A stretch of DNA of 64,000 nt from Pontiella desulfatans (GCF_900890425.1 NZ_CAAHFG010000001.1:1674001-1738000), one strand, 5' to 3'. Numbered from the stretch's first letter, positions 17,340 to 27,349 are shown. Numbers and translations are program-made. Notes: generated by a model not told the origin, from the sequence alone.

Positions 17340-18507
17340 TGCAAAATCCTCCGTCGATGGCGAGCAGCATGGCGAGCAATTGCGCCAGGCCGGTGTAGAT
17401 GGGTTTGATGCGAATGGTTTCGTTGAGGTCGTGCAGGTTGCTGGCCTCGGTGATGCCGATGGTGACCGCCGGCAAACCGCGCGCAATCAGTTCGGAAACC
17501 TCCGACATGCTCGGTCGGATGGTGGGCTGGACGCCGAGGGTTTCCATGACCTGCCGGCAATTTTTGACCAGCGGATGGCCGACATCGATGCCCCCCGGTT
17601 CGCGCGAGGAAACCACGATGAACTCAAACTCGGCATTATGCGATGCCGCCGCATCGGCAATGATATCCTCCACGCGTTCGCGGATGGATTGCACCATGCC
17701 GGCGTCCTCGCTCCGCACCTCGAAGCGCAGGGTTGAGCGGGTGGCCATCACGTTGTAGCTCTTGCCGCCGCGAACGGCACCGAAGACAATCGAGGTGCGC
17801 GGGCGGCGCGGGATCGGGATTTCAAGCATGCGGTTGATCACGTCGTTGAGCGCGATGATGGCGCTGTTTTGTCCGGCGCGCTGCCAGTCGAGTTCCTCGG
17901 GGATCCTGCAGGCGATGTGGCCGCGGAACATGCCTTCGGCAGCATAGCTCAAACGCCCGAGCTTTTCGCCTTCAACGCAAATGCCGGCCTCGAACGGCAG
18001 CTTGTTGTTGTCCATGAAAAAGCGCAGGCCGTCGAGGTTGCCGCGGCCGAGCCCTTTGGTGCTGCTAAGCAAAACCAGGTTGGCGTCCAACTTGATCTCC
18101 AGCATCTCCAGTATGTTGGGCAGCGTGGCGAGCACGGCCATGCCGAGGCTGTTGTCGGCAACGCCCGGCCCGACGATTTCGTCGGCCAGTACGCTCAAGG
18201 CATGGTCGACCTTGCCGGAGTAGACCGAGTCGGCATGGGCAACGAGCAGGATGTTGCGTTTGGCATTCTTGCCCGGAATGATTCCAACGCCATTGCCGGC
18301 TTCGTCGATCGAGACGTTGTGGAGTCCGCATTCGACCATGCGTTGGAGCAGGAGTTCAACCCGGGCGGCTTCCTCGAAGGTGGGGGCGGGAATTTCGCTG
18401 AGCATGATCAGGTTGGCGAGTAGCGTCTCCTGGATGCCTGCTAGCTTTTCCGGAAGCTTCGGCAACTGCTTCAGGATCTCATCGATGTTGCTGAATTTTG
18501 TTTTCAT
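17326..18507 (-). CDS. M20 family metallopeptidase-like protein
   Basis: 393 residues. LLVAHADSVYSG (first metal His/Asp), GPGVADNSLGMAVL (bridging Asp) and a late block MSEVSELIARGLPAVTIGI followed by LHDLNETIR (last metal ligand) follow the M20 di-zinc order. GGKSYNVMATRSTLRFEVRSED marks the inserted dimerisation domain. It precedes and overlaps gpgS by 14 nt, so the two are co-translated. Members include aminoacylases, dipeptidases and deacetylases; the substrate here is unknown. The context suggests hydrolysis of an amide linked to the solute pathway, but this is speculative. Confidence 0.85.
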   Translation of the reverse strand: MKTKFSNIDEILKQLPKLPEKLAGIQETLLANLIMLSEIPAPTFEEAARVELLLQRMVECGLHNVSIDEAGNGVGIIPGKNAKRNILLVAHADSVYSGKVDHALSVLADEIVGPGVADNSLGMAVLATLPNILEMLEIKLDANLVLLSSTKGLGRGNLDGLRFFMDNNKLPFEAGICVEGEKLGRLSYAAEGMFRGHIACRIPEELDWQRAGQNSAIIALNDVINRMLEIPIPRRPRTSIVFGAVRGGKSYNVMATRSTLRFEVRSEDAGMVQSIRERVEDIIADAAASHNAEFEFIVVSSREPGGIDVGHPLVKNCRQVMETLGVQPTIRPSMSEVSELIARGLPAVTIGITEASNLHDLNETIRIKPIYTGLAQLLAMLLAIDGGFCNEPE

Positions 18508-18666
18508 GCAAATCCTTGGTTATGATGTTGCGTGGAAGTCTAGCAGAGGAGGGGGCGATGGCAAATGGCGAGTCCGTAAATTTATGCGAGAAGTTAATAA
18601 AATAAAAAAGTACTTCCCATGCCGAAGGTGCCCGCTATGCTTTAACGCAAGAATTGACGAGGTGGC

Positions 18667-19929
18667 ATGAGCGAAAATATTGGATTTGTTTCAACGCGTT
18701 TTGCGGGTACCGATGGGGTTTCGCTGGAGAGCGCGAAGTGGGCGAAGGTGCTGTGGGACCATGAGTTCCGGAGTTTTTGGTATGCCGGTCGGCTGGACCG
18801 TGCTCCCGAAGTGAGCTACTGCGTTCCCGAGGCCCATTTCGAGCATCCCGAAAACATTTGGCTCAACGAACGCATCTGGGGAAAGTCGTTCCGCGATCCA
18901 ATCGTCAGCCGCCGCATCCGCGACATGGCGGAATATCTCAAAACCACGCTCTACGAGTTTGTCAACCGCTACGACCTCCGCATCCTGGTGTTCCAGAATG
19001 CGCTGACGATCCCCATGCACGTGCCACTCGGCGTGGCCATTACCGAGTTCCTTGCGGAGACCCGTATCCCCTCCATTGCGCACCACCACGACTTCTATTG
19101 GGAGCGCGTCCGCTTTTCGGTGAACGGCGTGCCGGACTTTCTCGATATGGCCTTCCCGCCGCGCGACGACCTGCTGCAGCATGTCGTCATCAACCAGGCG
19201 GCGCGGGAAGAGTTGTCGTGGCGCAAGGGGCTCTCCTCCGAGCTCATTCCCAATGTCTTCGATTTCGAAACCCCACCGCCCCAGCCGGACGCCTATACCC
19301 AGGGGCTGCGCGCCGACCTCGGCTTTGCGGAGGACGATATCCTGATCCTGCAGCCAACGCGCATTGTTCCGCGCAAGGGCATCGAGCATTCGATCAAGCT
19401 GCTCGAAACCTTGGACGACCCCAGGATGAAGCTGGTCATTTCGCATGCGGGGGGGGATGAGGGCTACGAATATCAGCATATGCTCGAAGAACTGGCGCAC
19501 GACTCCGGTGTCGATCTGCGCATCATCGACGACCGCATCGGAGAGATCCGGCAGAAAAATTCGGCGGGCAAGAAAATGTATACGCTGTGGGATCTCTATC
19601 CCTTCGTCGATTTCGTAACCTATCCAAGCCTTTACGAAGGATTCGGCAACGCCTTTCTCGAAGCGGTCTACTTCAAGTTGCCGATCCTGATCAACCGCTA
19701 TTCGATCTTCGCGCGCGACATCGAGCCGAAGGGCTTCCGTGTACCGTTGATGGACGGTTATCTCACCAAGCAAGTGATCGACGATGTCCGTCGGCTGCTG
19801 GAGGACGAGAACTACCGCCGGGTCACGGTCGAGCACAACTATGCCGTGGCCAACCGCTTCTTCAGTTATTCGGTACTGCGCCGCAGCCTGCGCACACTCA
19901 TCACCAACGTCAGGGGACTGGAAACATGA
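18667..19929 (+). CDS. GT4 glycosyltransferase beside the glucosylglycerate phosphorylase
   Basis: 420 residues of GT-B fold. The N-terminal domain holds [20 protein letters not shown] and [13 protein letters not shown]. The donor domain has [19 protein letters not shown] and the nucleotide-sugar motif [18 protein letters not shown]. Its stop overlaps the start of the phosphorylase (ATGA), so they form one operon. The divergent M20-gpgS genes start 160 bp away. A likely role is adding a second sugar to glucosylglycerate or its phosphate, as MggA/MggS-type GT4 enzymes do; the donor cannot be read from sequence. Confidence 0.85.
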   Translation: MSENIGFVSTRFAGTDGVSLESAKWAKVLWDHEFRSFWYAGRLDRAPEVSYCVPEAHFEHPENIWLNERIWGKSFRDPIVSRRIRDMAEYLKTTLYEFVNRYDLRILVFQNALTIPMHVPLGVAITEFLAETRIPSIAHHHDFYWERVRFSVNGVPDFLDMAFPPRDDLLQHVVINQAAREELSWRKGLSSELIPNVFDFETPPPQPDAYTQGLRADLGFAEDDILILQPTRIVPRKGIEHSIKLLETLDDPRMKLVISHAGGDEGYEYQHMLEELAHDSGVDLRIIDDRIGEIRQKNSAGKKMYTLWDLYPFVDFVTYPSLYEGFGNAFLEAVYFKLPILINRYSIFARDIEPKGFRVPLMDGYLTKQVIDDVRRLLEDENYRRVTVEHNYAVANRFFSYSVLRRSLRTLITNVRGLET

Positions 19930-21659
19930 TCAAGAATCTCGATATCCACGCGATCGAGCGGATGCGCAAGCGTTTCAACCGGCTCTACGGCCCCGGCGAA
20001 GTCGAACATCTGCTGGAGCGGATGGTGGCGTTGATCGGCCGCTATGGCGTCGGCTTGGAAGGCTACAGCGAGGCGCCGCTTTGGGACGAAACCTCCTCCG
20101 TCCTCATCACCTACGGCGACATGGTTCAACAGGAAGGCGAGGCGCCGCTGGCCGTGCTCAAGCGCTTTGCCGATCAATACCTCGGCGGGGCCATCGACAC
20201 GGTTCACATCCTGCCGTTTTGCCCGTACTCCTCCGACGACGGTTTTTCCGTCATCAACTACCGGGTGGTGGATCCCGATCTGGGCTCGTGGAAGGATGTC
20301 CAGGAACTCGGGCATGGCTTCCGGCTGATGTACGACCTGGTGCTCAACCACTGCTCCCGCAAAAGCAAGTGGTTTGCCGACTATGTTGCCGACATTGCTC
20401 CATTCCGCGATTTCTTCATCGAAGCCGATCCCGAAAACGACCTTTCCGGAGTAACGCGCCCGCGCGCGCTCCCCTTGCTCACCCCCGTGCAAACGCGGCA
20501 TGGCGACACGCATGTCTGGACCACCTTCAGCGACGACCAGATGGATTTGAACTTCGCCAATCCGGATGTGTTGTTCGAATTCCTCGACATCCTGCTGTTC
20601 TATATTTCCACCGGAGCAACCATCATTCGCCTCGATGCCATCGCCTATCTGTGGAAACAGATCGGCACCAGCTGCATCCACCTCAAGCAGACGCACGAAG
20701 TGGTGAAGCTCATGCGCGACCTGCTCGACATGGTGGCGCCGGACGTGGTGCTGCTCACGGAAACCAATGTGCCGCACGAGGAAAATATTTCCTATTTCGG
20801 CAAGGGCGACGAAGCCCATATGGTCTATCAATTCAGCCTGCCGCCGCTCTTGCTTCATGGCTTGATGAACGGCGACGCGACCTACCTCACCAACTGGGCG
20901 GCCTCGCTCAACGAGCTGCCCGAAAAATGCACCTACTTCAATTTCACCGCCTCGCACGATGGCATCGGGGTTCGCCCGTTGCAGGGGATCGTCCCGAACG
21001 AGGAATTGATGAAGCTGGCGGATCGCGTCAAATCGTTGGGCGGCCATGTTTCCACCAAGGCCAATCCGGATGGCTCCGAAAGCCCCTACGAACTGAACAT
21101 CACCTACTTCGATGCCCTCGGGGATCATCCCGAATCGGTAACCGACGCCCACATGGCCCGTTTTCTCTGCTCGCAAACGGTGGCCATGGAGCTGCGCGGC
21201 GTGCCCGCGGTCTATTTCCACAGCCTCACCGGCACGCGCAACAACTATGCGGGGGTGGAGGAAACCGGACGTGCCCGAACCATCAACCGGCTCAAGTGGA
21301 ACGAGGGCGAGTTGGAAAACGTGCTGTCGGATCCGCATTCGCACCCGGCGCGCATCATGAAGGAATATGTCCGCCGCCTCCAGTGCCGTGCGCAACACAA
21401 GGTTTTCCATCCGGACGCCGCACAGAACATCATCAACCTCGGCTCCGAGTGGTTTGCCGTCGAACGCGAATGGAAGGAGCAGCGGATCATCTGCATCAGC
21501 AACTTCACGGACCAATACCGGGAACTAAAAGTCGATGACCGGCTCTACCGCCTCAATCGGGCCGCCGCCTGTTCGGATCTCCTCAGCGGCCGCCGCTACA
21601 TGGGCGATGGCAAGGTCATCCCGTTCGATGCCTACCAGACGGTCTGGCTGCAATTGTAA
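19926..21659 (+). CDS. GH13_18 phosphorylase, probably glucosylglycerate phosphorylase
   Basis: 577 residues from the ATG that overlaps the GT4 stop. It has GH13 regions in order: [23 protein letters not shown] (nucleophile Asp237), [17 protein letters not shown] (acid/base Glu279) and [13 protein letters not shown] (Asp345). The [10 protein letters not shown] and SHDGIGVRP forms point to the glucosylglycerate-type branch of the sucrose phosphorylase subfamily rather than sucrose phosphorylase itself. It would convert glucosylglycerate and phosphate to glucose 1-phosphate and glycerate, recovering the solute. Nearby gpgS supports this. Sucrose or sucrose-6-phosphate phosphorylase is the alternative. 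Confidence 0.85.
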   Translation: MIKNLDIHAIERMRKRFNRLYGPGEVEHLLERMVALIGRYGVGLEGYSEAPLWDETSSVLITYGDMVQQEGEAPLAVLKRFADQYLGGAIDTVHILPFCPYSSDDGFSVINYRVVDPDLGSWKDVQELGHGFRLMYDLVLNHCSRKSKWFADYVADIAPFRDFFIEADPENDLSGVTRPRALPLLTPVQTRHGDTHVWTTFSDDQMDLNFANPDVLFEFLDILLFYISTGATIIRLDAIAYLWKQIGTSCIHLKQTHEVVKLMRDLLDMVAPDVVLLTETNVPHEENISYFGKGDEAHMVYQFSLPPLLLHGLMNGDATYLTNWAASLNELPEKCTYFNFTASHDGIGVRPLQGIVPNEELMKLADRVKSLGGHVSTKANPDGSESPYELNITYFDALGDHPESVTDAHMARFLCSQTVAMELRGVPAVYFHSLTGTRNNYAGVEETGRARTINRLKWNEGELENVLSDPHSHPARIMKEYVRRLQCRAQHKVFHPDAAQNIINLGSEWFAVEREWKEQRIICISNFTDQYRELKVDDRLYRLNRAAACSDLLSGRRYMGDGKVIPFDAYQTVWLQL

Positions 21660-21666
21660 CTATGTA

Positions 21667-21686
21667 GCACGGTCCCCGCGCCGTGT
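21667..21686. repeat. Short hairpin between convergent genes
   Basis: Arms gcacgg and ccgtgt enclose tccccgcg. No T tract follows on either strand, so it is a REP-like hairpin more than a proper terminator. Confidence 0.4.
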
Positions 21687-21694
21687 TCCTGCGG

Positions 21695-22849
21695 TTAAGG
21701 TTCCGTCTGGAAATCCTCGAACCGGTAGACCTTGAAAAACCCCTGTTTGCTGGTGATGTCCACCGGCAGGTTGGTGGTCGTCGTTCCCGGGCGAGGGGTG
21801 CGCACGCGTTGGAGCTCCGCCCAGTTGCAAAGGTTCTGGCTGAACTGCACCACGTAGGTGCCGCCGGTGTTGACCTCGAACCCGATATCCCCGTCCAGCG
21901 CATAGGGAGCAAAGTTTGCCGCAAGCGCCGTGATGGGCTGCGCCGCGACAACCTCGCGCCACAAGCGATAGTTTTCAATGTCGGTTGCGCCACTGAATCC
22001 ATAAGCGGTTTCAAGCGTATCCATCATGGACTTGAAGTCGGCAATCACCGGCCAGGTCTCGCCCGCGCCGACATCGGCCTGGATGGCGGTGCGGACGGTT
22101 GCCCCCGGAATGTTTGCCCGTTCGTAGGCCACCGCATTGTCGATGCTCGAGAACGTATCCCGCTCAAATGCCATCATGGATACGCCGGAGAGGGGAACGC
22201 CGATGGCCGCATACCAATTGTCGCGGTCCGCCGTGTCGGCCCATCCGACGCTACCTCCATCGGCCGGGAGCTTGTCGTACCAAACCGGCAGGTCGGCATA
22301 AAGCCCTAGGGTTGCGAGACCGACCGTATCCATGTGGGCGCGGACTTCCGTGTAGGTGTCGAGCAGGAGCGTCAGGTAGTTTCGTTTCACGGTCCCGTCG
22401 CCGGCATCCCAGGCCGCCAGCTGCTGCGGTTCCAGGTCGAGGTGGATCGCCTTGAATTTTTCGGAAGGGAGCCGGCCAACCGCGTTGTTGAAGTCGGCCA
22501 CGCGACTGCTGATCGTGTCGAGCAGGTTGGAGCGACTGGCCACCTCGACCCATGTCGGTTCGGAAAACAGGATTTGCGAAGAGATTCCATGCGTGTGCAA
22601 CCGGTCGTTCCATGAAGCAATCACGGCAGGTTCATCCACCGAGCGGTTTTTATAACTGCCGTAGATCCTCTTCACGCCGCGCGCCTTAAGGAACCCGACC
22701 GTTTGGGCTTCCAATGCGGAAACACCCACAATGTTCGCGGCGCCATACGGACTCGTATCCGAATGCCAAAACCAAACACCCCGGTTCTGGCTTGCCCAGG
22801 CAACCATGGGGGACCATGCACACAAAACGTAAAATATTATCGTTTTCAT
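21695..22849 (-). CDS. Secreted protein of unknown function
   Basis: 384 residues beginning with a Sec signal (MKTIIFYVLCAWSPMVAWA). The main part (RGVWFWHSDTSPYGAANIVG, then KRIYGSYKN, KAIHLDLEPQQL, VSMMAFERD) reads like a TIM-barrel with alternating strands and acidic ends, as in glycosidase-like folds, but I do not recognise a family. The last ~60 residues (GGTYVVQFSQNLCNWAELQ and GFFKVYRFE) are a small beta-domain common at the C-terminus of secreted PVC proteins. It is convergent with the phosphorylase gene and stands alone. Function cannot be assigned. Confidence 0.7.
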   Translation of the reverse strand: MKTIIFYVLCAWSPMVAWASQNRGVWFWHSDTSPYGAANIVGVSALEAQTVGFLKARGVKRIYGSYKNRSVDEPAVIASWNDRLHTHGISSQILFSEPTWVEVASRSNLLDTISSRVADFNNAVGRLPSEKFKAIHLDLEPQQLAAWDAGDGTVKRNYLTLLLDTYTEVRAHMDTVGLATLGLYADLPVWYDKLPADGGSVGWADTADRDNWYAAIGVPLSGVSMMAFERDTFSSIDNAVAYERANIPGATVRTAIQADVGAGETWPVIADFKSMMDTLETAYGFSGATDIENYRLWREVVAAQPITALAANFAPYALDGDIGFEVNTGGTYVVQFSQNLCNWAELQRVRTPRPGTTTTNLPVDITSKQGFFKVYRFEDFQTEP

Positions 22850-22900
22850 AATGAAAAACTCTACCTCCTTTAATTCCCAGCTTCAAGCCTGCGAACACAA

Positions 22901-22954
22901 CCTAGGTATATCATCCAGCACCCACGATCGTGGGTGCTGGATGATATACCTAGG
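22901..22954. repeat. 54-bp perfect palindrome upstream of pyrF
   Basis: Bases 22901-22927 are the exact reverse complement of 22928-22954. The arms start cctaggtatatcatccagca and meet at a central cgatcg. There is no loop and no T tract. It lies between the divergent secreted-protein gene and pyrF. Confidence 0.95.
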
Positions 22955-23049
22955 GAGGGTGGGGCAAAAAAATGCGGCGTAATGGGTTCCAGCGCTTGGC
23001 GGTTTTTTGCTAGGTTGTGCGGCCATTGGAAAACGGAAAGGAAATTTGG

Positions 23050-23742
23050 ATGAACAAGGCAGATTTGATCGTGGCGCTGGATGTGCCGAATGCAGAGGCA
23101 ATGGAGGCTAAACTCCGTGAAATGCCCGATTTTATCGAGTGGTACAAGGTGGGGCTGGAACTCTTCTGTGCCGAGGGGCCGGCCGTGCTGGAGCCGCTGA
23201 AAAAACGGGGCAAGAAAATTTTTCTCGATCTGAAGTTGCACGATATTCCCCGGACTGTTGGAAATGCGGTTAAAACCGCCGCCGAACACGGCGTGAACCT
23301 GATGACCGTCCATGCCATTGGCGGACGGGCCATGCTGGAGGAGGCCGCGCGGGCTGCCGCCGAATGCGAGCATCCGCCCAAGTTGGTGGCGGTTACCACA
23401 TTGACGAGCCTCAGCCAGGAGGATTTCAAGGATCTGGGCATCAACCGCACGGTTGCGGAGCAGGCCGTTGAGCTGGGGCGTCTGGCGATTTCCTCGGGCA
23501 TCGATGGCATGGTGACCAGCGCGCACGAAGCCAAGGTGCTCCGCGATGCGTTTCCGGATGCACTCCTCGTGACGCCCGGCATCCGTATGCCGGAAGGCGA
23601 TGTGGGCGACCAAAAGCGTGTGGCAACCCCGTCGTTCGCCGTGGAGCAGGGAGCAACGCACCTGGTGATCGGTCGTCCGATTGTGCAGGCCGAAGATCCA
23701 ACCGCCGCCGCAACCGCAATGTTGAACGATATGAATGGATAG
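23050..23742 (+). CDS. pyrF: Orotidine 5'-phosphate decarboxylase
   Basis: 230 residues. The ATG at 23050 follows AAAGGAAA; an upstream frame start at 23017 lacks family support. LIVALDVPNAEAMEAKL opens the barrel, IFLDLKLHDIPRTVGNAV is the DxKxxD catalytic block, and VTPGIRMPEGDVGDQKR with HLVIGRPI are the phosphate-binding loops. It catalyses the last step of UMP synthesis in the cytosol. purQ follows 26 bp later, an operon joining pyrimidine and purine synthesis. Confidence 0.96.
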   Translation: MNKADLIVALDVPNAEAMEAKLREMPDFIEWYKVGLELFCAEGPAVLEPLKKRGKKIFLDLKLHDIPRTVGNAVKTAAEHGVNLMTVHAIGGRAMLEEAARAAAECEHPPKLVAVTTLTSLSQEDFKDLGINRTVAEQAVELGRLAISSGIDGMVTSAHEAKVLRDAFPDALLVTPGIRMPEGDVGDQKRVATPSFAVEQGATHLVIGRPIVQAEDPTAAATAMLNDMNG

Positions 23743-23768
23743 CCACAAAAAATAGTGGAGCAGAGAAC

Positions 23769-24569
23769 ATGAGCAAACCAAAGGTTTTGATTATTACGGG
23801 ATACGGGGTGAACTGCGAGGCGGAGAGCGCCCACGCGTGGAAGCTGGCCGGCGCCGAGCCGGAGCTGGTTCACCTGAACGACTTGCTAGACCATCCGGAG
23901 CGGCTGGAAACCTACCAGGCGATGATGTTCATCGGCGGGTTTTCCTACGGCGACCATATGACCAGTGGCCACGTCTTCGCCTTGCGGGTGAAGCACCACA
24001 TGCAGGCGCAGTTGCAGCAGTTCATCGACGACGGCAAGTTGATCATGGGCATCTGCAATGGTTTCCAGGTGATGACCAAGATGGGGTTGCTGCCCGGACT
24101 CGATGGGAACTATTTCGAGCCGACGGTTTCGCTGATGCAGAACGACTGCGGCACCTTCCAGAATTTCTGGGTGGATATCCGGTTCGAGGATGCTTCGCCG
24201 TGCGTGTTTACCAAGGGCCTCGGCACGATGCCGTTGCCGATCCGCCACGGCGAGGGAAAAATTTTCACCCTCGATGCCGGGCTGGTTGAAAAGATCGAAG
24301 CGCTGGGTTGCGTTGCCGCGCGCTATGTTGATGCCGGCAATGAGCCGACGCAGGAGTTTCCGGAAAACCCGAACGGCTCGCTCAATGCGATTGCCGGGCT
24401 AACCGATCCGACCGGACGCATCTTCGGCATGATGCCGCATCCGGAAGCCTATCTCTTCCCGGAAAACCACCCGAACTGGGACAAGCAGAAACTCGATGGC
24501 GAGCTGCCGGAGCAGGGCCTTGGCCTGAAGTTGTTCACGAATGCGGTCGACTTCATGAACCGCCATTAA
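23769..24569 (+). CDS. purQ: Phosphoribosylformylglycinamidine synthase, glutaminase subunit
   Basis: 266 residues of class I glutamine amidotransferase. Nucleophile Cys96 lies in MGICNGFQVM, and His224/Glu226 in MMPHPEA complete the triad. ITGYGVNCEAESAHA and IGGFSYGDHM match PurQ. It supplies ammonia to PurL for FGAM formation in purine synthesis. It is longer than the common 225-residue PurQ because of inserts such as the NDCGTFQNFWVDIRF region, as in the larger PurQ type. purL is not in the window. It ends at a terminator shared with the tail of the convergent kinase gene. Confidence 0.92.
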   Translation: MSKPKVLIITGYGVNCEAESAHAWKLAGAEPELVHLNDLLDHPERLETYQAMMFIGGFSYGDHMTSGHVFALRVKHHMQAQLQQFIDDGKLIMGICNGFQVMTKMGLLPGLDGNYFEPTVSLMQNDCGTFQNFWVDIRFEDASPCVFTKGLGTMPLPIRHGEGKIFTLDAGLVEKIEALGCVAARYVDAGNEPTQEFPENPNGSLNAIAGLTDPTGRIFGMMPHPEAYLFPENHPNWDKQKLDGELPEQGLGLKLFTNAVDFMNRH

Positions 24570-24592
24570 GCGCGTTTGGCCAATGCGTTGAT

Positions 24593-27349
24593 TTAGCCTG
24601 CCGGCACCTTTTCCGGCGGGCTTTTTTTGTGCTCGTCGCCGATGTCCACGGGGATGACCATCATAATCTTGGTTCCTTTCCCGGGGTCGGATTCCACGTG
24701 CATGGAGCCATTGATGTGCTCAAGCCGTTCGCGAATGCTGAAGAGGCCGAATCCTTTGCCGGAGCCATGTTCCAAATCCTCCGGGCAAAGGCCGCTGCCT
24801 TGGTCGGAAACCACCATGTGGAATTTGTTTCCATATTGCGAAACGCCGATCTGCGCTTTGTTTGTTCCGGCATGCTTTGCAATATTCACCAGCAGCTCCT
24901 TGGCGCAGCGGAAGATGAGCGCCGAGGTTGCCCGGTCCGCCTCAATGCGCATGCCTGCGGTGTGGCATTCGACCTCAAGGCCAAAGAAGGTTTTCAAATC
25001 GGCGGCCAAGCGCTCGATGCCGGCATCGATGTTTGTTTCGTAGAGCGACGTTGGGCTGATTTCCCAGGTCAGGCTTTTGCACGTTTTCATGATGCGGAGC
25101 AGCAGGACATCCACTTGTTGGGCCAGGTCGTCGATTCGTGTTCTTTCGGAGGTTTCTTTCAGGGCGGTAAGCTTCATGTTCAACGCCGCCAGCATTTGGC
25201 CGATATCGTCGTGGAGGACGATGGCGAGTTGGCGTCGTTCGTTATCCTCCACCTGAACCAGGTCCTGGGCGAGGGCCTTGAGGCGGGTCTGGTATTCAAC
25301 GTCCCGTTCATGGGCGTTTTTCAGATCGGAAATGTCGGAGACCAGCCCTTGGACATGGGTCGGGATGCCCGATTCATCCCGAAGAACACTGTTCCAGCTG
25401 GTGTACCAATGGGACTCGCCGTTCTTCCAGACCATTCTGAAACCAACCTCGTAGTGGTCGATGCCGGCTTCAGCGCATTGGAGGGCTTTTCGTTCCAGGA
25501 GACTGTAGTCTTCCGGCGGGATCAGGTCTGTCCATTGAACGTTGTTGGTGAGAAAATCTTCCGCGGTGTATCCGGTGATGCATATGTTTTGTGAAATATG
25601 TTCCGTCGGGAAGTCCTCCGCAATCCGGCGCTTGAAGGTGAAGACCGGGCTGCTGGTCACGATCTTCTCGAAAGCCTGGAGTTCCCGCAGTGTTTCATTC
25701 AGCCTTTCCAGATGCAGGGCCTCCTTCCTCTGGGCATCTTTCAGGGTGGTGACATCCTTGAAGAGCCCATGGATGTGGGTGATGTTGCCGGATGCGTCGG
25801 TGATCAACTGGTTCCAGCTTTCCATCTGCCGGATTGCACCCTCCTTCGTGAGAATCCGGCTTTCCAGGTTAAATGTCGTCTCGCCCCGCGCCATCACCTT
25901 TCTGAGCAGATCATTGACTTTGGGGATGTCTTCGGGATGGTTGATGCTGTTCCATGTTGTTTCGCCCGACAGAAGTTTGGAGGGGTCGTAGCCGAGTTGG
26001 CCCACGTTTTCGGAAATGAACTCCACCGGCCAGGCTTCCGGCTCGAAACGCAGGCGGTAGACAATGATCGGGCTAGAGTTGACAATATGCTCGAACCCAC
26101 GCAATTCCGCCAAGGTGGTTTCGAGTTGTTGTTGGTGCAACTCATCACGTTCCTGTGCGGTTTTCAGTTCCGTGATGTCCATCAAGAGTCCGCGGATGAA
26201 TTCCGGATTCCCTCGTTCGTCGCGTACGATCTCGTTCCAGGCCATGTACCAGTGGACTTCCCCGGATGCCCAGATCAGGCGGGTTTCCAGATGGTAGTGG
26301 TCTGAATCGGATGCCAGGGCTTTTGCAGTGGCTTGATCGGCGCGCTCGACATCCTCTTCCGGCATGATCGACTTCCACGGCACGGTGCCCGACCACAGAT
26401 CCCGGACATCGTACCCCAGCATGGCATAGTTGTCGGAAATAAACTCGGTTGTAAGGTTTTCGTCGAACCTGACCTTGAAGGTTAGGATCGGGCTTGCATT
26501 GAGCGTCTCCTTGAACTCGCTCATGTCGGCCACCTTGGCGTGCAGCGAGCTGACGCTCTCAAGAATCGCCTTGCGCATGGTTTCGAGTTGGTTGGCGACC
26601 ACGTTGATTTCATGGGGGCCGGCAACGTCGATGCGGTTGAAATATTCACCGTTTCCGATGGTTTCGGCCGAGGCGGCCAATTGGGAGATGGGCCGGGAAA
26701 TCCCGCGGGAGATCAGGATGCTGATCAGGATGCCCGGGATCAGGAACACGATGGCCGTGCCCAGGGCATCGCGCAGAATGGGGGGCATCAGGGCCTGGAT
26801 GTCCGAATGCTTCATGCTGGCGCCCATGAGGAATTTGCGGCCGCGGGCATCGTAGTGGGGGATGAGTACGGCGCGAATGTTCCCCCATTTATCGATGGAG
26901 TCCTGATACTGGGGCTCCATGGTCCGGAACGCTTCCTCGTAGAGTTCGGGGTTGGAGTGGACTTCCAGGAATTTGGCGTGGTCTTGGCTTTCGATGGCTT
27001 TCCCCGGGGAGGTGGCACTGGTGAAAACCAGTTGGCCGTCGAGCATCATCAGGCTCCACAAATATTCCAGGCCGAGTTGTTCACAGAGGCTGTTGTTGAG
27101 GGCGACGATGCCCTGATAGACCTCCGGTCCGATGGAGGCGGCGTCTTCGATATCGTTGTGGTAGTTAGGCGGGAGGATGGCCCCGGCAAAGGTGGCGGCA
27201 TTGAACAGACGGGTATCGATTTCCATCAATTCGTCCACCTTGCGGTGATGGAAGTCGATGAGGGAGACGAGGATGGAAAGCGGCAATACAATGGCCAGCA
27301 TGACCACCACTACCACGCTCTGTATTCTCCAGCCCTTGAAAAGATTCAA
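24593..27349 (-). CDS. Membrane sensor histidine kinase with three PAS domains
   Basis: 918 residues. A membrane segment (about 10-30), an extracytoplasmic sensor of ~160 residues, a second segment (about 193-212, TAIVFLIPGILISILI) and a HAMP linker come first. Three similar PAS/PAC units follow (each with TEFISDN/VEFISEN/TEHISQN and a GL-DI-LK ending). The kinase is NarL-type HisKA_3: phospho-acceptor His713 in AIVLHDDIGQML, then an HATPase with KELLVNIAKHAG (N box) and SDQGSGL. The three PAS units look like tandem duplications. No response regulator is adjacent, so it is an orphan kinase; the signal is unknown. Confidence 0.92.
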   Translation of the reverse strand: MNLFKGWRIQSVVVVVMLAIVLPLSILVSLIDFHHRKVDELMEIDTRLFNAATFAGAILPPNYHNDIEDAASIGPEVYQGIVALNNSLCEQLGLEYLWSLMMLDGQLVFTSATSPGKAIESQDHAKFLEVHSNPELYEEAFRTMEPQYQDSIDKWGNIRAVLIPHYDARGRKFLMGASMKHSDIQALMPPILRDALGTAIVFLIPGILISILISRGISRPISQLAASAETIGNGEYFNRIDVAGPHEINVVANQLETMRKAILESVSSLHAKVADMSEFKETLNASPILTFKVRFDENLTTEFISDNYAMLGYDVRDLWSGTVPWKSIMPEEDVERADQATAKALASDSDHYHLETRLIWASGEVHWYMAWNEIVRDERGNPEFIRGLLMDITELKTAQERDELHQQQLETTLAELRGFEHIVNSSPIIVYRLRFEPEAWPVEFISENVGQLGYDPSKLLSGETTWNSINHPEDIPKVNDLLRKVMARGETTFNLESRILTKEGAIRQMESWNQLITDASGNITHIHGLFKDVTTLKDAQRKEALHLERLNETLRELQAFEKIVTSSPVFTFKRRIAEDFPTEHISQNICITGYTAEDFLTNNVQWTDLIPPEDYSLLERKALQCAEAGIDHYEVGFRMVWKNGESHWYTSWNSVLRDESGIPTHVQGLVSDISDLKNAHERDVEYQTRLKALAQDLVQVEDNERRQLAIVLHDDIGQMLAALNMKLTALKETSERTRIDDLAQQVDVLLLRIMKTCKSLTWEISPTSLYETNIDAGIERLAADLKTFFGLEVECHTAGMRIEADRATSALIFRCAKELLVNIAKHAGTNKAQIGVSQYGNKFHMVVSDQGSGLCPEDLEHGSGKGFGLFSIRERLEHINGSMHVESDPGKGTKIMMVIPVDIGDEHKKSPPEKVPAG
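24596..24628 (+). terminator. Rho-independent terminator of purQ inside the kinase 3' end
   Basis: Nine-pair stem (24596-24604 with 24613-24621, one wobble), 8-nt loop, then seven T. It overlaps the last codons of the minus-strand histidine kinase. Confidence 0.85.
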
